A stretch of DNA of 55,988 nucleotides from Gammaproteobacteria bacterium (GCA_021325195.1 JAJPHQ010000073.1:1-55988), one strand, 5' to 3'; positions 27,344 to 40,581 are shown, counted from the stretch's first letter. Notes: generated by a model not told the origin, from the letters alone. Program-made: numbers and translations.

Positions 27344-27967
27344 TTACGCTGCCGCGGCCTTGCGGATCAGTCCCTCTTCCTGCATCGCCGCCTGCACCGC
27401 GGGACGCGCGGCCACGCGCTGCTGGAAGGCGTTCAGCGCCTTGAACGCCGAAAGATCCAGCTCGACGTGCTTCGCCCAGCTGGTGACGGTGAACAGGTAC
27501 GCATCGGCAACGGTGAAGTGGTCGCCCAGCAGCCAGGTCCGCTTCGCCAGGATGTCCTCGATCAGCGCGTAGCGCTTGCGCAGGTATTCCTTGCGTTCGG
27601 CGCGGGTGGCATCAGGCGTGTCCGGCTTGAACAGCGGGCTGTAGGTCTTGTGGATCTCGGAATTGATGTAGCCCAGCATTTCCTGCAGGCGGTAGCGTTC
27701 CCGCGTGCCGTGGGCCGGTGCGAGACCGCTTTCAGGCTTCCGGTCCGCCAGGTACTGCACGATCGCAGGGCCTTCGGTCAGTACTTCGCCATTGTCCAGT
27801 TCCAGCGCGGGCACGTAGCCCTTGGGATTGATCGCGAGGAAATCCGCGCCGCTTTCGATGCGCTTGGTCTTGGTGTCGGTCTTGACCAGCGTGAGCGGGA
27901 TGCCGGCCTCGCGGGCCACGATGTGCGGGGACAGCGAGCAGGCACCGGGGCTGTAGTAGAGCTTCAT
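27344..27967 (-). CDS. gstA: Beta-class glutathione S-transferase
   Basis: A 207-residue cytoplasmic GST. The beta-class markers are present: Cys10 in SPGACSLSPH, which forms a mixed disulfide with glutathione, and His106 in SEIHKTYSPLF. The thioredoxin-like N-terminal domain covers about residues 1-80 (YVPALELD, LTEGPAIVQYL), and the helical domain follows. It conjugates or reduces electrophiles. Start 27967 has AAGGAG nine bases upstream. It is divergent from an HxlR regulator, which may control it. Confidence 0.93.
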   Translation of the reverse strand: MKLYYSPGACSLSPHIVAREAGIPLTLVKTDTKTKRIESGADFLAINPKGYVPALELDNGEVLTEGPAIVQYLADRKPESGLAPAHGTRERYRLQEMLGYINSEIHKTYSPLFKPDTPDATRAERKEYLRKRYALIEDILAKRTWLLGDHFTVADAYLFTVTSWAKHVELDLSAFKALNAFQQRVAARPAVQAAMQEEGLIRKAAAA

Positions 27968-28036
27968 GGGGTGTTCTCCTTCGGGTTCTTGTCGCACCGC
28001 CTTCAACGGCGGTGTCCCGCTATCCTACCGCTACCT

Positions 28037-28098
28037 GGTTACATCTGAATACCAGATAACGCACGGTAAGTCGTAAAATGCGGTTACTGTCCGGTTAC
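28037..28098. promoter_or_regulatory. Candidate regulator-binding region with repeated GGTTAC
   Basis: The 151-base gap between the divergent GST and HxlR genes carries three GGTTAC copies at 28037-28042, 28082-28087 and 28093-28098. The last two are spaced one helical turn apart (11 bases). HxlR regulators often bind repeats between themselves and a divergent target gene. No binding is shown, so this is a candidate only. Confidence 0.4.
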
Positions 28099-28118
28099 CG
28101 CCGCCGCAGGGGTTCGAC

Positions 28119-28514
28119 ATGGGTTTGCCGCTACGCAAGAACCGGGTTGCCGCGCCGCCGCCAGCCTGCCCGCTCACCGAAACGCTGACGCTGCTGCGCG
28201 GCGCGTGGGCGCCCAACGTGATCTGGTACCTGAGCGCCTGCCCGCGCCGGTTCGGCGAATTGCGCCACGACATTCCGCGCATCTCCGCGCGGGTGTTGAG
28301 CGCGCGCCTGCGCGAACTGGAAGCGCGCGGCCTGGTGACCCGCCGCCTGCTGGACAGCTCGCCGCCCTCGGCCGAATACGCGCTGACCGATCTGGGCCGC
28401 GAACTGCTGCCGGCCATCGACGCGCTGGCGCAGGTCGGGCAGAAGCTGCTCAGGCAATGGGAAAAACATCCGCGCGCACTTCCGGCCGCGCGGACCCGGG
28501 CGTCCGGCCGATGA
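28119..28514 (+). CDS. HxlR family transcriptional regulator
   Basis: A 131-residue winged-helix protein. The HxlR core lies at residues 18-105: PLTETLTLLRGAWAPNVIWYL, RRFGELRHDIPRISARVLSARLREL and LVTRRLLDSSPPSAEYALTDLGREL. Family members often sense electrophiles or redox stress through a Cys; Cys17 before the core is in the usual place. It is divergent from the GST gene and overlaps the roxA-type gene by ATGA. Confidence 0.9.
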   Translation: MGLPLRKNRVAAPPPACPLTETLTLLRGAWAPNVIWYLSACPRRFGELRHDIPRISARVLSARLRELEARGLVTRRLLDSSPPSAEYALTDLGRELLPAIDALAQVGQKLLRQWEKHPRALPAARTRASGR

Positions 28515-29698
28515 GACGCCCGCCCATCGAAGCGCGCGGCACCGCGCGCCAGCCGCTCGGCATGTCGCCCGCACGCTTCCTGCGCGACTACTGGCAGAAG
28601 AGACCGTTGCTGATCCGGAACGCGTTTCCGGATTTCACGCCGCCGCTGTCCGCCGACGATCTGGCCGGGCTCGCGTGCATGGATGGCGCACTGGCGAGGA
28701 TCGTCCTTCACGATGCGAAACGCGATCGCTGGACCTTGCGCAGCGGCCCCTTCGACGACGCGACATTCGCCAGGCTGCCGGAATCGCACTGGACGCTGCT
28801 GGTGCAGGACGTGGACAAGTGGGATCCGGACACGGCCGCGCTGCTGGAAGCCTTTGCCTTCATCCCCAGCTGGCGCATCGACGACGTGATGGTGAGCTAC
28901 GCCACCGACGGCGGCGGCGTGGGCGCACACGTCGATCAATACGACGTGTTTCTGCTGCAGGGCTTGGGGCAACGACGCTGGTCCATCGACACGCGGCCGA
29001 ATCCCCCGACCGCATTCCGCGATGACGTGGAACTGAAACTGCTGCGCGAATTCAATCCCACGCACACGTGGACGCTCGCTCCCGGCGACCTGCTGTACCT
29101 GCCGCCGGGCCTGCCGCACGACGGCGTCGCAGCGGGCGAATGCATGACATTCTCGATCGGGATGCGTGCGCCCGCGGCGGCGGAGCTGTTGCAGGATTTC
29201 GCGGAACGGGTTGCGGAAACATGGCCCGAATCGCGGCGCTACGCCGATCCGGACCTGCGGCCCGTGCGCGATGCCGGCGAAATCGACGCCGCGGCGCTGC
29301 GCCGCGCCCGCCGCGCGCTCGGCGCGTTCGCGCGGGCCATGGACGAAGACGCCTTCGCCGACTGGTTCGGCGCATTCATCACGCGCTACCGCTGCGCGCA
29401 AACCGCGCAACCGCGCCGGCGCGCCCTCGACGCCGCGGTCATCGCGCAAAAACTGGAACGCTGCACGTTCGAACCGTCTCCCCACAGCCGTTTCGCCTGG
29501 CACCGCCTCGGCCGCGGCGCGCGGCTGCACGTCGCGGGCAGCACGTACGACGCCCCCGTCGCGTGGGCGCGGGCTCTGGCCGGCAGCAGGCAACTCCTGA
29601 AAGGTGCGCGTCTGGCGAAACTGGCGCAACGCCAACGCGGCATCGCCCTGCTGGCGGCGCTGATCAACGCGGGCCACATCACACTGCGCCAACATTGA
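28511..29698 (+). CDS. roxA: Ribosomal protein L16 3-hydroxylase (RoxA/YcfD type)
   Basis: A 395-residue cupin/JmjC 2-oxoglutarate- and Fe(II)-dependent oxygenase that hydroxylates an Arg of ribosomal protein L16. The iron ligands are visible as H140 and D142 in GAHVDQYDVF and H203 in LPPGLPHDG. The N-terminal RFLRDYWQKRPLLIRNAF is typical of the family, and the C-terminal 190 residues form the dimerisation and winged-helix parts. Its start overlaps the HxlR stop by four bases, an unusual pairing of a regulator with a ribosome-modifying enzyme. Confidence 0.92.
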   Translation: MRRPPIEARGTARQPLGMSPARFLRDYWQKRPLLIRNAFPDFTPPLSADDLAGLACMDGALARIVLHDAKRDRWTLRSGPFDDATFARLPESHWTLLVQDVDKWDPDTAALLEAFAFIPSWRIDDVMVSYATDGGGVGAHVDQYDVFLLQGLGQRRWSIDTRPNPPTAFRDDVELKLLREFNPTHTWTLAPGDLLYLPPGLPHDGVAAGECMTFSIGMRAPAAAELLQDFAERVAETWPESRRYADPDLRPVRDAGEIDAAALRRARRALGAFARAMDEDAFADWFGAFITRYRCAQTAQPRRRALDAAVIAQKLERCTFEPSPHSRFAWHRLGRGARLHVAGSTYDAPVAWARALAGSRQLLKGARLAKLAQRQRGIALLAALINAGHITLRQH

Positions 29699-29759
29699 CC
29701 GCTTTACAATCGACCGCAAAAACGACTTTCAGTCCGACGTCCGGAGGGGGCATCGAACC

Positions 29760-30725
29760 ATGTCGATTTCCGGCGGCTTCCACGTCGAGATCTGCGGCTG
29801 GAACAACACTCTCGAACGCGAGGCGCTGGTCGCGGTGCGCGAAGAAGTGTTCGTGCGCGAACAGCGCGTGCCCCGCGACATGGAGATCGACGAGGACGAT
29901 CCGCGCAGCCTGCACGCGCTGGCGCGCGCGGACGCCGGTGCACCGATCGGCACCGGCCGGCTGTCGCCGGAAGGAAAGGTGGCGCGAATGGCCGTGCTGC
30001 GCGAATGGCGCGGACGCGGCGTGGGCGCCGCGCTGCTCACCGCCTTGCTCGACCAGGCACGCGCACGCGGCATCCGGGAGGTCAGGCTGCACGCACAGCA
30101 GGACGCCGTCGATTTCTACCTGGCGCACGGTTTCGAGGCCGAAGGCGAACCGTTCGAGGAGGCGGGCATTCCGCACGTGCTGATGCGCCGCACGCTGGAG
30201 CCCCACGAACCTCTGGAACGGCAACCGCCGCCGCCACCGCCGGAGCCCATGGCACTGCGGGCAGCCACCCGCGAGGAGCTGATCGCGGTCACGCTCACCC
30301 TGCTGACCGGCGCGCGGCATGCCATGTGCGTGCTGGTGCGCGAAATCCATCCACAGCTCCTGGACGACACGGCTTGTCTGGTACAGATCCGCCGGATCGC
30401 GATTTCCGGACGCGGCGCGTCGATCCGGATCCTGACCCAGGACATCGCGCGTGCGCTGGAGGACGGCAATCGCGTGTTCGACCTCGCGCAACGGCTGCCC
30501 AGCGTGTTCGAGATCCGCCGCCCCGTGGAGGATGCCGACCGCGAATATCCCTCGGCCTTCATGTGCGTGGACACCGGCGGTTACCTGTTCCGTCCGGTCG
30601 ATCGCGAAATGGCGGCCGTGGGCTCGACGCACGCGCCGGGCCGCCACAAGGAACTGATGGATTACTTCGAGGAAGTCTGGGCCCGCTCCGAACCGTGGCC
30701 GGAATTGCGGACGCTCGGCATTTGA
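29760..30725 (+). CDS. GNAT acetyltransferase fused to a C-terminal domain of unknown function
   Basis: A 321-residue fusion. Residues about 1-145 are a GNAT domain of the ElaA/PhnO-like kind with VFVREQRVPRDMEID at the start and the acetyl-CoA loop REWRGRGVGAALL near residue 85. A proline-rich linker (six consecutive prolines near 158) leads to a second domain, about 165-321, with RIRILTQDIARAL-like features and DREYPSAFMCVDTGGYLFRP, which I take as DUF7931-like. The acetyl acceptor is unknown. GGAGGGGG gives a strong ribosome site. Confidence 0.82.
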   Translation: MSISGGFHVEICGWNNTLEREALVAVREEVFVREQRVPRDMEIDEDDPRSLHALARADAGAPIGTGRLSPEGKVARMAVLREWRGRGVGAALLTALLDQARARGIREVRLHAQQDAVDFYLAHGFEAEGEPFEEAGIPHVLMRRTLEPHEPLERQPPPPPPEPMALRAATREELIAVTLTLLTGARHAMCVLVREIHPQLLDDTACLVQIRRIAISGRGASIRILTQDIARALEDGNRVFDLAQRLPSVFEIRRPVEDADREYPSAFMCVDTGGYLFRPVDREMAAVGSTHAPGRHKELMDYFEEVWARSEPWPELRTLGI

Positions 30726-30828
30726 AGCCATCACGCCGTCACCATCGTCGCGGGCGCTCGCCGGCGCGCGATGCCATTCCGGGCATCGCGCGAAAGCCGG
30801 GCTCTCGTGCACCGCAGCATCGAACGGT

Positions 30829-30870
30829 TATAATTGCGGACTGGCAAAAGCCGGCCCGGTGCGGCCGGCT
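30829..30870 (+). promoter_or_regulatory. Probable sucA promoter -10 and leader hairpin
   Basis: A perfect TATAAT (30829-30834) lies 69 bases before the chosen sucA start; the -35 region is poor. Downstream, at 30849-30870, an 8-bp stem (AGCCGGCC with GGCCGGCT) would form in the leader RNA. The leader hairpin has no T-tract, so its role, if any, is not attenuation of the classical kind. Confidence 0.45.
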
Positions 30871-30902
30871 GCGCATGTTCGGTCCTTCCTGCGGTGATCA
30901 TC

Positions 30903-33734
<2,832 letters not shown>

Positions 33735-33760
33735 CAACAACGTTTCACCTAAGCAAAGCC

Positions 33761-33866
33761 GTCATCCCGGTGATAAGCCGGGATCCATTTTGATTTCGGT
33801 TTCCGAGGCAACAGATAAAATCAAAATGGATTCCGGGTTCCGCTCTGCGAGCGGCCCCGGAATGAC
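33761..33866. repeat. Nested intergenic palindrome between sucA and sucB
   Basis: Outer ends GTCAT (33761) and ATGAC (33862-33866) enclose a 16-base inner stem, 33781-33796 with 33818-33834, that is complementary but for one base. A smaller GCTCTGCGAGC-type hairpin sits in the right arm. The same outer/inner design occurs at 36910-37003. It lies within the operon and could fold in the sucA-sucB message, influencing stability of the two parts. Confidence 0.75.
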
Positions 33867-33898
33867 GACAAGAGACGTCATCGAACCAAGGACCCATC

Positions 33899-35137
33899 AT
33901 GTCGATTGAAGTCAAGGTGCCGGTACTGCCCGAATCCGTCTCCGACGCCACCATCGCCGCGTGGCACAAGAAACCCGGCGACGCGGTCCGCCGCGACGAG
34001 AATCTGGTCGATCTGGAAACGGACAAGGTGGTGCTGGAAGTGCCGGCACCCGCCGATGGCGTGCTGAAGGAAATCCGCCACCAGACCGGCGATACCGTCA
34101 CCAGCCAGGACGTGATCGCGGTGCTGGAGGAAGGCGCGGTGGCAGTGGCTCCGAAGGCTGAGCCCGCCAAACCGGCGGCAACGGCGAAAGCGGAAGCGCC
34201 CGCACAGAGTGCGGGACTCGGGACTCGGGACTCGGGACTCGGAAAAGCCGCTGCCGAAAATCTGTCGCCCGCAGCAGCACGCTTGGCGACCGAAGAAAAG
34301 ATCGACATTTCGAAAGTTCAGGGTACGGGTCGTGGCGGTCAGGTCACCAAGGAAGATTTGGTGAATTTCCAACGCTCCCCGAGGCCGTCTGCCCCGAGTC
34401 CCGAGTCCCGAGTCCCGAGTCCCGCAACACCCGGCTCCAGGCCCGAAGAACGCGTCCCGATGACGCGCATCCGCGCCAAGATCGCGGAGCGGCTGATGCA
34501 GTCGAAGAACTCGATCGCGATGCTGACCTCGTTCAACGAGGTCAACCTTGCGCGGGTGGTCGCGATGCGCAAGCAGCTCGGTGAACAGTTCGAAAAGGCG
34601 CACGGCGTGAAGCTGGGCTTCATGAGCTTCTTCGTCAAGGCGACCTGCGAGGCGCTGAAGCGCCATCCGGTGGTCAATGCCTCGGTGGACGGCAACGACA
34701 TCATCTACCACGGCTACCAGGACATCTCGATCGCGGTCGCGACCGAGCGCGGACTGGTGACACCGGTGCTGCGCGACGCACAGGCGATGAGCTTCGCCGA
34801 CATCGAGAAGGCCATCGCCGGGTTTGCGAAGAAGGCGCGCGAGGGCGGACTCACGCTGGAAGACCTGCAGGGCGGCACCTTCACCATCACCAACGGCGGC
34901 ACCTTCGGCTCGCTGTTCTCGACACCCATCGTGAACCCGCCGCAGAGCGCGATCCTGGGAATGCACACCATCAAGGAACGCCCGGTGGTCGACAACGGCC
35001 AGGTCGTGGCGGCGCCGATGATGTACATCGCGGTCAGCTACGACCACCGCATCATCGACGGCAAGGACGCGGTGCTGTTCCTGGTGGACATCAAGAACCA
35101 GCTGGAAAACCCGGAAAAGATGCTGCTCGGGCTTTGA
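33899..35137 (+). CDS. sucB: Dihydrolipoamide succinyltransferase (E2)
   Basis: A 412-residue E2 component that moves the succinyl group to CoA. Lipoyl domain 1-80 with Lys43 in DLETDKVV; E3-binding domain about 121-157 ([31 protein letters not shown]); catalytic domain about 185-412 with SYDHRIIDG. The two linkers around the E3-binding domain (residues about 105-115 and 164-178) are encoded by GGGACTC heptamers, four units in one orientation and four in the other, giving [10 protein letters not shown] and [10 protein letters not shown]. That is not usual for this enzyme. Confidence 0.95.
   Translation: MSIEVKVPVLPESVSDATIAAWHKKPGDAVRRDENLVDLETDKVVLEVPAPADGVLKEIRHQTGDTVTSQDVIAVLEEGAVAVAPKAEPAKPAATAKAEAPAQSAGLGTRDSGLGKAAAENLSPAAARLATEEKIDISKVQGTGRGGQVTKEDLVNFQRSPRPSAPSPESRVPSPATPGSRPEERVPMTRIRAKIAERLMQSKNSIAMLTSFNEVNLARVVAMRKQLGEQFEKAHGVKLGFMSFFVKATCEALKRHPVVNASVDGNDIIYHGYQDISIAVATERGLVTPVLRDAQAMSFADIEKAIAGFAKKAREGGLTLEDLQGGTFTITNGGTFGSLFSTPIVNPPQSAILGMHTIKERPVVDNGQVVAAPMMYIAVSYDHRIIDGKDAVLFLVDIKNQLENPEKMLLGL
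34211..34242 (+). repeat. GGGACTC x4 tract in the first sucB linker (left arm of a 32-bp inverted repeat)
   Basis: Four exact GGGACTC units (34213-34240) with GC before and GG after. The whole 32-base stretch is the exact reverse complement of 34394-34425. Seven-base units read in all three frames, so three units encode seven residues; loss or gain of one unit would shift the sucB frame. Confidence 0.9.
34394..34425 (-). repeat. GGGACTC x4 tract in the second sucB linker (right arm of the inverted repeat)
   Basis: Four exact GAGTCCC units (34396-34423), the inverted form of the first tract. Together the arms flank 151 bases coding the E3-binding domain. Inverted 32-bp identity could allow hairpin formation or inversion of the segment. 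Confidence 0.9.
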
Positions 35138-36703
<1,566 letters not shown>

Positions 36704-36717
36704 TGACAGGATGTCAG

Positions 36718-36870
36718 CATCCCGGACAGCACATGGATGTGCGCTGTTCCGGGATCCAGATACAAGCATGTGTACTCACCCCGTGCGGGCCAAGGATGGC
36801 CGATGACACGGGATCCGGATCAACATGCGTCGTCCGGGACAGCGCAGGGACGTGCGTTGATCCGGGACCT
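36718..36870. repeat. Inverted copies of the 41-bp GGATCCCG...CGGGATGA repeat
   Basis: Two good copies in minus orientation, 36718-36757 and 36832-36870, match the family at 18922-19079 (shared core GCACGTCCCTG, complementary ends). A degenerate piece lies between them. They fill most of the 309-base gap after lpdA, where no gene was found. Confidence 0.75.
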
Positions 36871-36909
36871 AGGACCTATCTCAAAACTCCAGCATTGAAG
36901 TTTTTGCTC

Positions 36910-37003
36910 GTCATTCCGGACGCCGCGAAGCGGCGATCCGGAATCCAGTGTCATTGCATTAAATTCATTAGAGTCACTGGATTCCCGCTTGCTCGGGAAT
37001 GAC
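36910..37003. repeat. Nested palindrome GTCATTCC...GGAATGAC before the methyltransferase gene
   Basis: Outer arms GTCATTCC (36910-36917) and GGAATGAC (36996-37003) enclose an inner 11-bp stem (36940-36950 with 36975-36985) and an AT-rich loop. The layout equals that at 33761-33866. It ends ten bases before the start of the next gene, so it may form part of its leader. Confidence 0.75.
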
Positions 37004-37012
37004 GAATCGGGC

Positions 37013-37870
37013 ATGGCCGAGCCCTCCCCCATCCGCAACGTCTCCGACACCGCGCTGTGGGTCGCGATCTACCGCGCGATGGAGAGCGAGCGGCCGGATC
37101 GTATCTTCAACGATCCCTACGCGCGCAGGCTCGGCGGCGAGCGCGGCGAAGCGATCGTGCGTTCCATGCCGAAAGGCGCGGCGACCGCGTGGCCGATGGT
37201 GGTGCGCACCGCGGTGATGGACGAGATCGTGTTGCGTTGCGTGCGCGAAGGCACAACCACCGTGCTGAACCTCGCAGCCGGGCTCGATGCGCGTCCTTAT
37301 CGCCTCGATCTGCGCAAATCATTGCACTGGCTGCACGTGGACATGCCGGACATGATCCGCTACTTCCGCGAACAGATGGCCGACGCCGTGCCGAGCTGTG
37401 AGGTCGAATTCGTCGCTGCCGATCTGCGCGATGCGAATGTGCGGCGCGAACTGTTCGCGCACGCCGCCGCACACGGCCCGGTGATGGTCATCACGGAAGG
37501 CCTGCTGGTGTATCTCACACCCGAACAGGTCGGCGAACTCGCGCGCGACCTGCATGACGTCGCCCACGCGCGCTGGTGGCTGATGGATATTGCTTCGCCG
37601 CGGCTGCGCAAGTTCATGGAACGCAGCCGCTGGCTGGGCAAGCTGCAGAGGAACGCGCCAATGCAGTTCTTCCCCGAACAGGGCACTGCGTTCTTCGAAC
37701 CGTTCGGCTGGCGCGAGCAGGAATTTCGCTCGACCTGGGATGAATCATTCCGGCTGAAGCGCACCATGCGCGGCGCATGGTTGTTCAAATTGCTTTCGAA
37801 AATGCAGCCCAAGGCACACGCGGAAGCCAGCCGGCAGATGTCGGGTATCGTATTGCTGCAAGCCCGCTGA
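37013..37870 (+). CDS. SAM-dependent methyltransferase, leucine-carboxyl-methyltransferase-like
   Basis: A 285-residue class I methyltransferase of the Ppm1/LCMT superfamily. Early motif VSDTALWVAIYRAMESERPD and DPYARRL are typical. The SAM-binding loop reads VLNLAAGLDARPYRL (about residues 85-99), with the acidic residue in HVDMPDM and motif TEGLLVYLTP later. Bacterial members methylate small acids or polyketide products; the substrate here is unknown. Start at 37013 is the first ATG past the repeat; earlier TTG codons lie inside repeat DNA. Confidence 0.85.
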   Translation: MAEPSPIRNVSDTALWVAIYRAMESERPDRIFNDPYARRLGGERGEAIVRSMPKGAATAWPMVVRTAVMDEIVLRCVREGTTTVLNLAAGLDARPYRLDLRKSLHWLHVDMPDMIRYFREQMADAVPSCEVEFVAADLRDANVRRELFAHAAAHGPVMVITEGLLVYLTPEQVGELARDLHDVAHARWWLMDIASPRLRKFMERSRWLGKLQRNAPMQFFPEQGTAFFEPFGWREQEFRSTWDESFRLKRTMRGAWLFKLLSKMQPKAHAEASRQMSGIVLLQAR

Positions 37871-37892
37871 TCGTCGCGGGCCAGGAGCCACG

Positions 37893-38891
37893 ATGAGCAC
37901 GTCCGCGAATTTCCGCGCCTTCCGGATCCGCAACGATGATGTCGGCTACCGCGCCGGCATCGAGTCGATGCGCGCGGACGAGCTTTCGCCCGGCGAGGTG
38001 CTGATAAAAACTGCGTACTCGTCGGTCAACTACAAGGACGCGCTGGCAGGAACCGGCAAGGGCAAGATCCTGCGCCGGTTTCCGCTGAACGGCGGGATCG
38101 ACGTGGCAGGCCACGTCGTCCAGTCGACCGATCCGAAGTTCAAGGAAGGCGATGCTGTGCTGTGCACGGGTTGCGGACTCTCCGAAACGCGTGACGGCGG
38201 CTACGCCGAATACGCGCGCCTCGAGGCGAAGTGGACCATTCCGCTGCCGAGGGGATTGTCGCTGCGCGAAAGCATGATCCTCGGCACCGCCGGTTTCACT
38301 GCGGGGCTGGCGCTGTTCCGGATGCGCGACAACCGCCAGATGCCGGAACTGGGGCCCATCGCCATCACCGGCGCCACCGGCGGGGTGGGGATGCTGGCCA
38401 TCGACCTTTTTTCGCGCGCCGGTTTCGAAGTCCACGCGATCAGCGGCAAACCCGGGCAGGCCGATTTCCTGAAGCGTCTGGGTGCGCGCGAAGTCCTGGA
38501 TCGCCGCGATCTGCAATGGGGCCAGCACGCACTCGAATCCGCCCGCTTCGGCGGCGCGGTGGACAACGCGGGTGGCACGATGCTGGCGCAGTTGCTGGCC
38601 TGCACCGCGCCCTACGGCAACGTCGCCAGCATAGGGCTGGCCGCCGACAGCCGACTCGATACCACCGTGATGCCTTTCATCATCCGCGGCGTCAGCCTGC
38701 TGGGCATCGCCTCGGCCGGCACCGCGCGCGACATCCGCGAGCAGGTGTGGCAACAGCTTGCGGGCGCCTGGAAGCCCGCGCACCTCGATGCGATCTGCAC
38801 GCGCGAAGTCGCGCTGGAGGAACTTCCCGGCGTGTTCGATGCGATGCTGTCGGGCGGCTCGTTCGGGCGCACGCTGGTTCGGATCGCCTGA
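37893..38891 (+). CDS. acuI: Acrylyl-CoA reductase-type quinone oxidoreductase (AcuI/YhdH)
   Basis: A 332-residue MDR-family NADPH-dependent reductase. YhdH/AcuI features: SSVNYKDALAGTGKGKILRRFPLNGGIDVAGHV at the N-terminus, nucleotide-binding TGATGGVGMLAIDLF in the middle, and no zinc-site cysteines of alcohol dehydrogenases. Members reduce toxic acryloyl-CoA to propionyl-CoA. It starts 22 bases after the methyltransferase, so the two are probably co-transcribed, though no functional link is obvious. Confidence 0.9.
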   Translation: MSTSANFRAFRIRNDDVGYRAGIESMRADELSPGEVLIKTAYSSVNYKDALAGTGKGKILRRFPLNGGIDVAGHVVQSTDPKFKEGDAVLCTGCGLSETRDGGYAEYARLEAKWTIPLPRGLSLRESMILGTAGFTAGLALFRMRDNRQMPELGPIAITGATGGVGMLAIDLFSRAGFEVHAISGKPGQADFLKRLGAREVLDRRDLQWGQHALESARFGGAVDNAGGTMLAQLLACTAPYGNVASIGLAADSRLDTTVMPFIIRGVSLLGIASAGTARDIREQVWQQLAGAWKPAHLDAICTREVALEELPGVFDAMLSGGSFGRTLVRIA

Positions 38892-39026
38892 CCCCTCGCT
38901 CGACGATCTTTCAACTTGTCGTCGCAAGCGATTGAATGGAAGGCAAATAATTCCACCAATCCCGAACGGCCGACTTTCCGGTCGGGATTGCTAGAATGCG
39001 CCAACCATGTTCCGGGGAATGCTTGC

Positions 39027-39392
39027 ATGGCCCGCATCCTGATCGTCGATGATTCGCCTTCGCAGTTGCTCGGCCTGAAAAGGCTGGTGGAGAAGCTGGG
39101 TCATCAGGTGCTGACCGCCGCCGACGGCGCAGCCGGCGTGGAGGCGACCCGGCGCGAGAAACCCGACCTGGTGCTGATGGACGTGGTGATGCCGAACCTG
39201 AACGGCTTCCAGGCCACGCGCTCGATCACCAAGGATCCCGCCACCGCCAACATCCCCGTGATCCTGGTGACCACCAAGGATCAGGACACCGATCGCGTGT
39301 GGGGCATGCGCCAGGGCGCCAAGGCCTACGTCACCAAGCCGGTGGACGAGGCGGAACTGCTCGAGGCCTTGAACAAGGCGCTCGCGAAATGA
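39027..39392 (+). CDS. Single-domain response regulator (PilH-like)
   Basis: A 121-residue CheY-like receiver without output domain. Acidic pair in ILIVDDSP, phosphorylation Asp in LVLMDVVMP (about residue 52), Thr in ILVTTKDQ and Lys in AYVTKPVD. The sequence, especially DRVWGMRQGAKAYVTKPVDE, resembles PilH of the type IV pilus chemotaxis-like system that controls twitching. No pil genes are adjacent, so the name rests on similarity only. Confidence 0.82.
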   Translation: MARILIVDDSPSQLLGLKRLVEKLGHQVLTAADGAAGVEATRREKPDLVLMDVVMPNLNGFQATRSITKDPATANIPVILVTTKDQDTDRVWGMRQGAKAYVTKPVDEAELLEALNKALAK

Positions 39393-39407
39393 AATCTTCT
39401 CCCTTCG

Positions 39408-39647
39408 GGAAACTTTGATTGATCAGAGTTTCCATGCGGCACAGGGAGGTGCCGCCCGCAAATCAAGCATGCATTTGCTGCACGTGCTTGATTTGCGAAG
39501 CCGAATTCGGGCGCGTACCGAATTGTTCGATACATCCTTGTGCCTCACCTTCGCTTCGCGAAGGCCGCCTTTGGCGTTCCGCCGCGCTCCAAGCGCGGCT
39601 GGTCGGCATGCTCTGACAAATCCTGGATGGATTTGTTCAGAGCTTCC
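39408..39647. repeat. 240-bp multi-hairpin element, copy 1 (after cbpA)
   Basis: A chain of at least six hairpins: GGAAACT/AGTTTCC, GCGGCAC/GTGCCGC, a 13-bp stem CGCAAATCAAGCA/TGCTTGATTTGCG, ACCGAA/TTCGAT, CCTTCGC/GCGAAGG, GCCGCGCT/AGCGCGGC and CTCTGA-CAAATCC/GGATTTGTTCAGAG. Copy 2 at 40675-40914 aligns without gaps, with 31 differences by hand count (about 87% identity) and a 60-base identical core. Copy 1 begins 15 bases after the PilH-like stop on one strand and ends 14 bases before the cbpA stop on the other. Confidence 0.85.
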
Positions 39648-39661
39648 CTGGAAACGGTACC

Positions 39662-40564
39662 TCACGCGCGCGGATCGAAATCGGGAAACGCCTTCCGGAA
39701 TGTCTCGTAGGCGGCGCGTGCCCTGTCGTCGCCGGCAGGCGGAATCTGGATCGACAGCGTGACGATCTGGTCGCCGGGCGTCTTGCCCGGCATGCCGCGT
39801 CCCTTCAGGCGCAGCTTGCCGCCCCCGCGCGATTGCGCGGGAATCCTGAGCTCCACGTTCCCGCCCAGCGTCGGCACCGGCACGGTCGCACCCAGCGCCG
39901 CTTCCCACGGTGCCACCGGCAGCTCGATCTCGACGTCGCGGCCGTGCAGCTTGAAGCGCGGATTCTCGCGCACGTGCACTTCCAGCAGCAGGTCGCCGGC
40001 CGGACCGCCGTTGAAACCGGGCTCGCCCTGACCGCCCAGCCGGATGGTGCGACCCGGCAGGATGCCGGCGGGGATGCGCACGTCCAGCGAACGCTCGCCG
40101 CGCGAATCGCGCAGGCTCAGGCGCTGCGTGCCCCCCGCATAAGCCGTGTGCAGGTCGATTTCGACGGCCGCGCGGACGTCCTGCCCGCGCATCGGACGGC
40201 TTTGCGCGCGCCCTGCGCCGCGGCCGAACAACGATTCGAAGAAATCGCTGAAACCGCCGCCCTCGTCGTCGAAATTGCGGAACTCGAAACCGCCCGGCGC
40301 CTGCTGCCGCCAGCCCGGCGGCGGCCGGAAGTTGTCGCCCGCACGATAGCCGCCCGCGCGCAGGTTGTCGTAGGCCGCGCGCTTCTGCTTGTCGTGCAGA
40401 ACCTCGTAGGCCTCGCTGACGGCCTTGAATTTCTCCTCGGCGCCGGCTTCCTTGTTCTTGTCGGGGTGATACTTGCGCGCGAGCTTGCGGTAAGCCGCCT
40501 TGATCTCGTCGTCGCTCGCACCCTCCTTCACGCCCAGGGTCTTGTAGTAATCCTGAAACTCCAT
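39662..40564 (-). CDS. cbpA: DnaJ-type co-chaperone CbpA
   Basis: A 300-residue class B J-protein. J domain at residues 1-70 with the HPD motif in [10 protein letters not shown], which stimulates DnaK; then a Gly/Phe-rich linker (about 85-120: [19 protein letters not shown]) and two C-terminal substrate-binding beta-domains (about 125-285) with [16 protein letters not shown]. No zinc fingers, which separates it from DnaJ. GGGGAAG precedes the start. A strong terminator-like hairpin lies 17 bases upstream of the start codon, so expression may be attenuated or depend on read-through from hsp20. Confidence 0.92.
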   Translation of the reverse strand: MEFQDYYKTLGVKEGASDDEIKAAYRKLARKYHPDKNKEAGAEEKFKAVSEAYEVLHDKQKRAAYDNLRAGGYRAGDNFRPPPGWRQQAPGGFEFRNFDDEGGGFSDFFESLFGRGAGRAQSRPMRGQDVRAAVEIDLHTAYAGGTQRLSLRDSRGERSLDVRIPAGILPGRTIRLGGQGEPGFNGGPAGDLLLEVHVRENPRFKLHGRDVEIELPVAPWEAALGATVPVPTLGGNVELRIPAQSRGGGKLRLKGRGMPGKTPGDQIVTLSIQIPPAGDDRARAAYETFRKAFPDFDPRA

Positions 40565-40581
40565 CGGCTTCCCCGCGCATC

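Noticed and set aside
34211-34425. Frameshift or pseudogene status for sucB
   Set aside because: The frame is open through both repeat tracts, and all three domains, including HRxxxDG, are intact.
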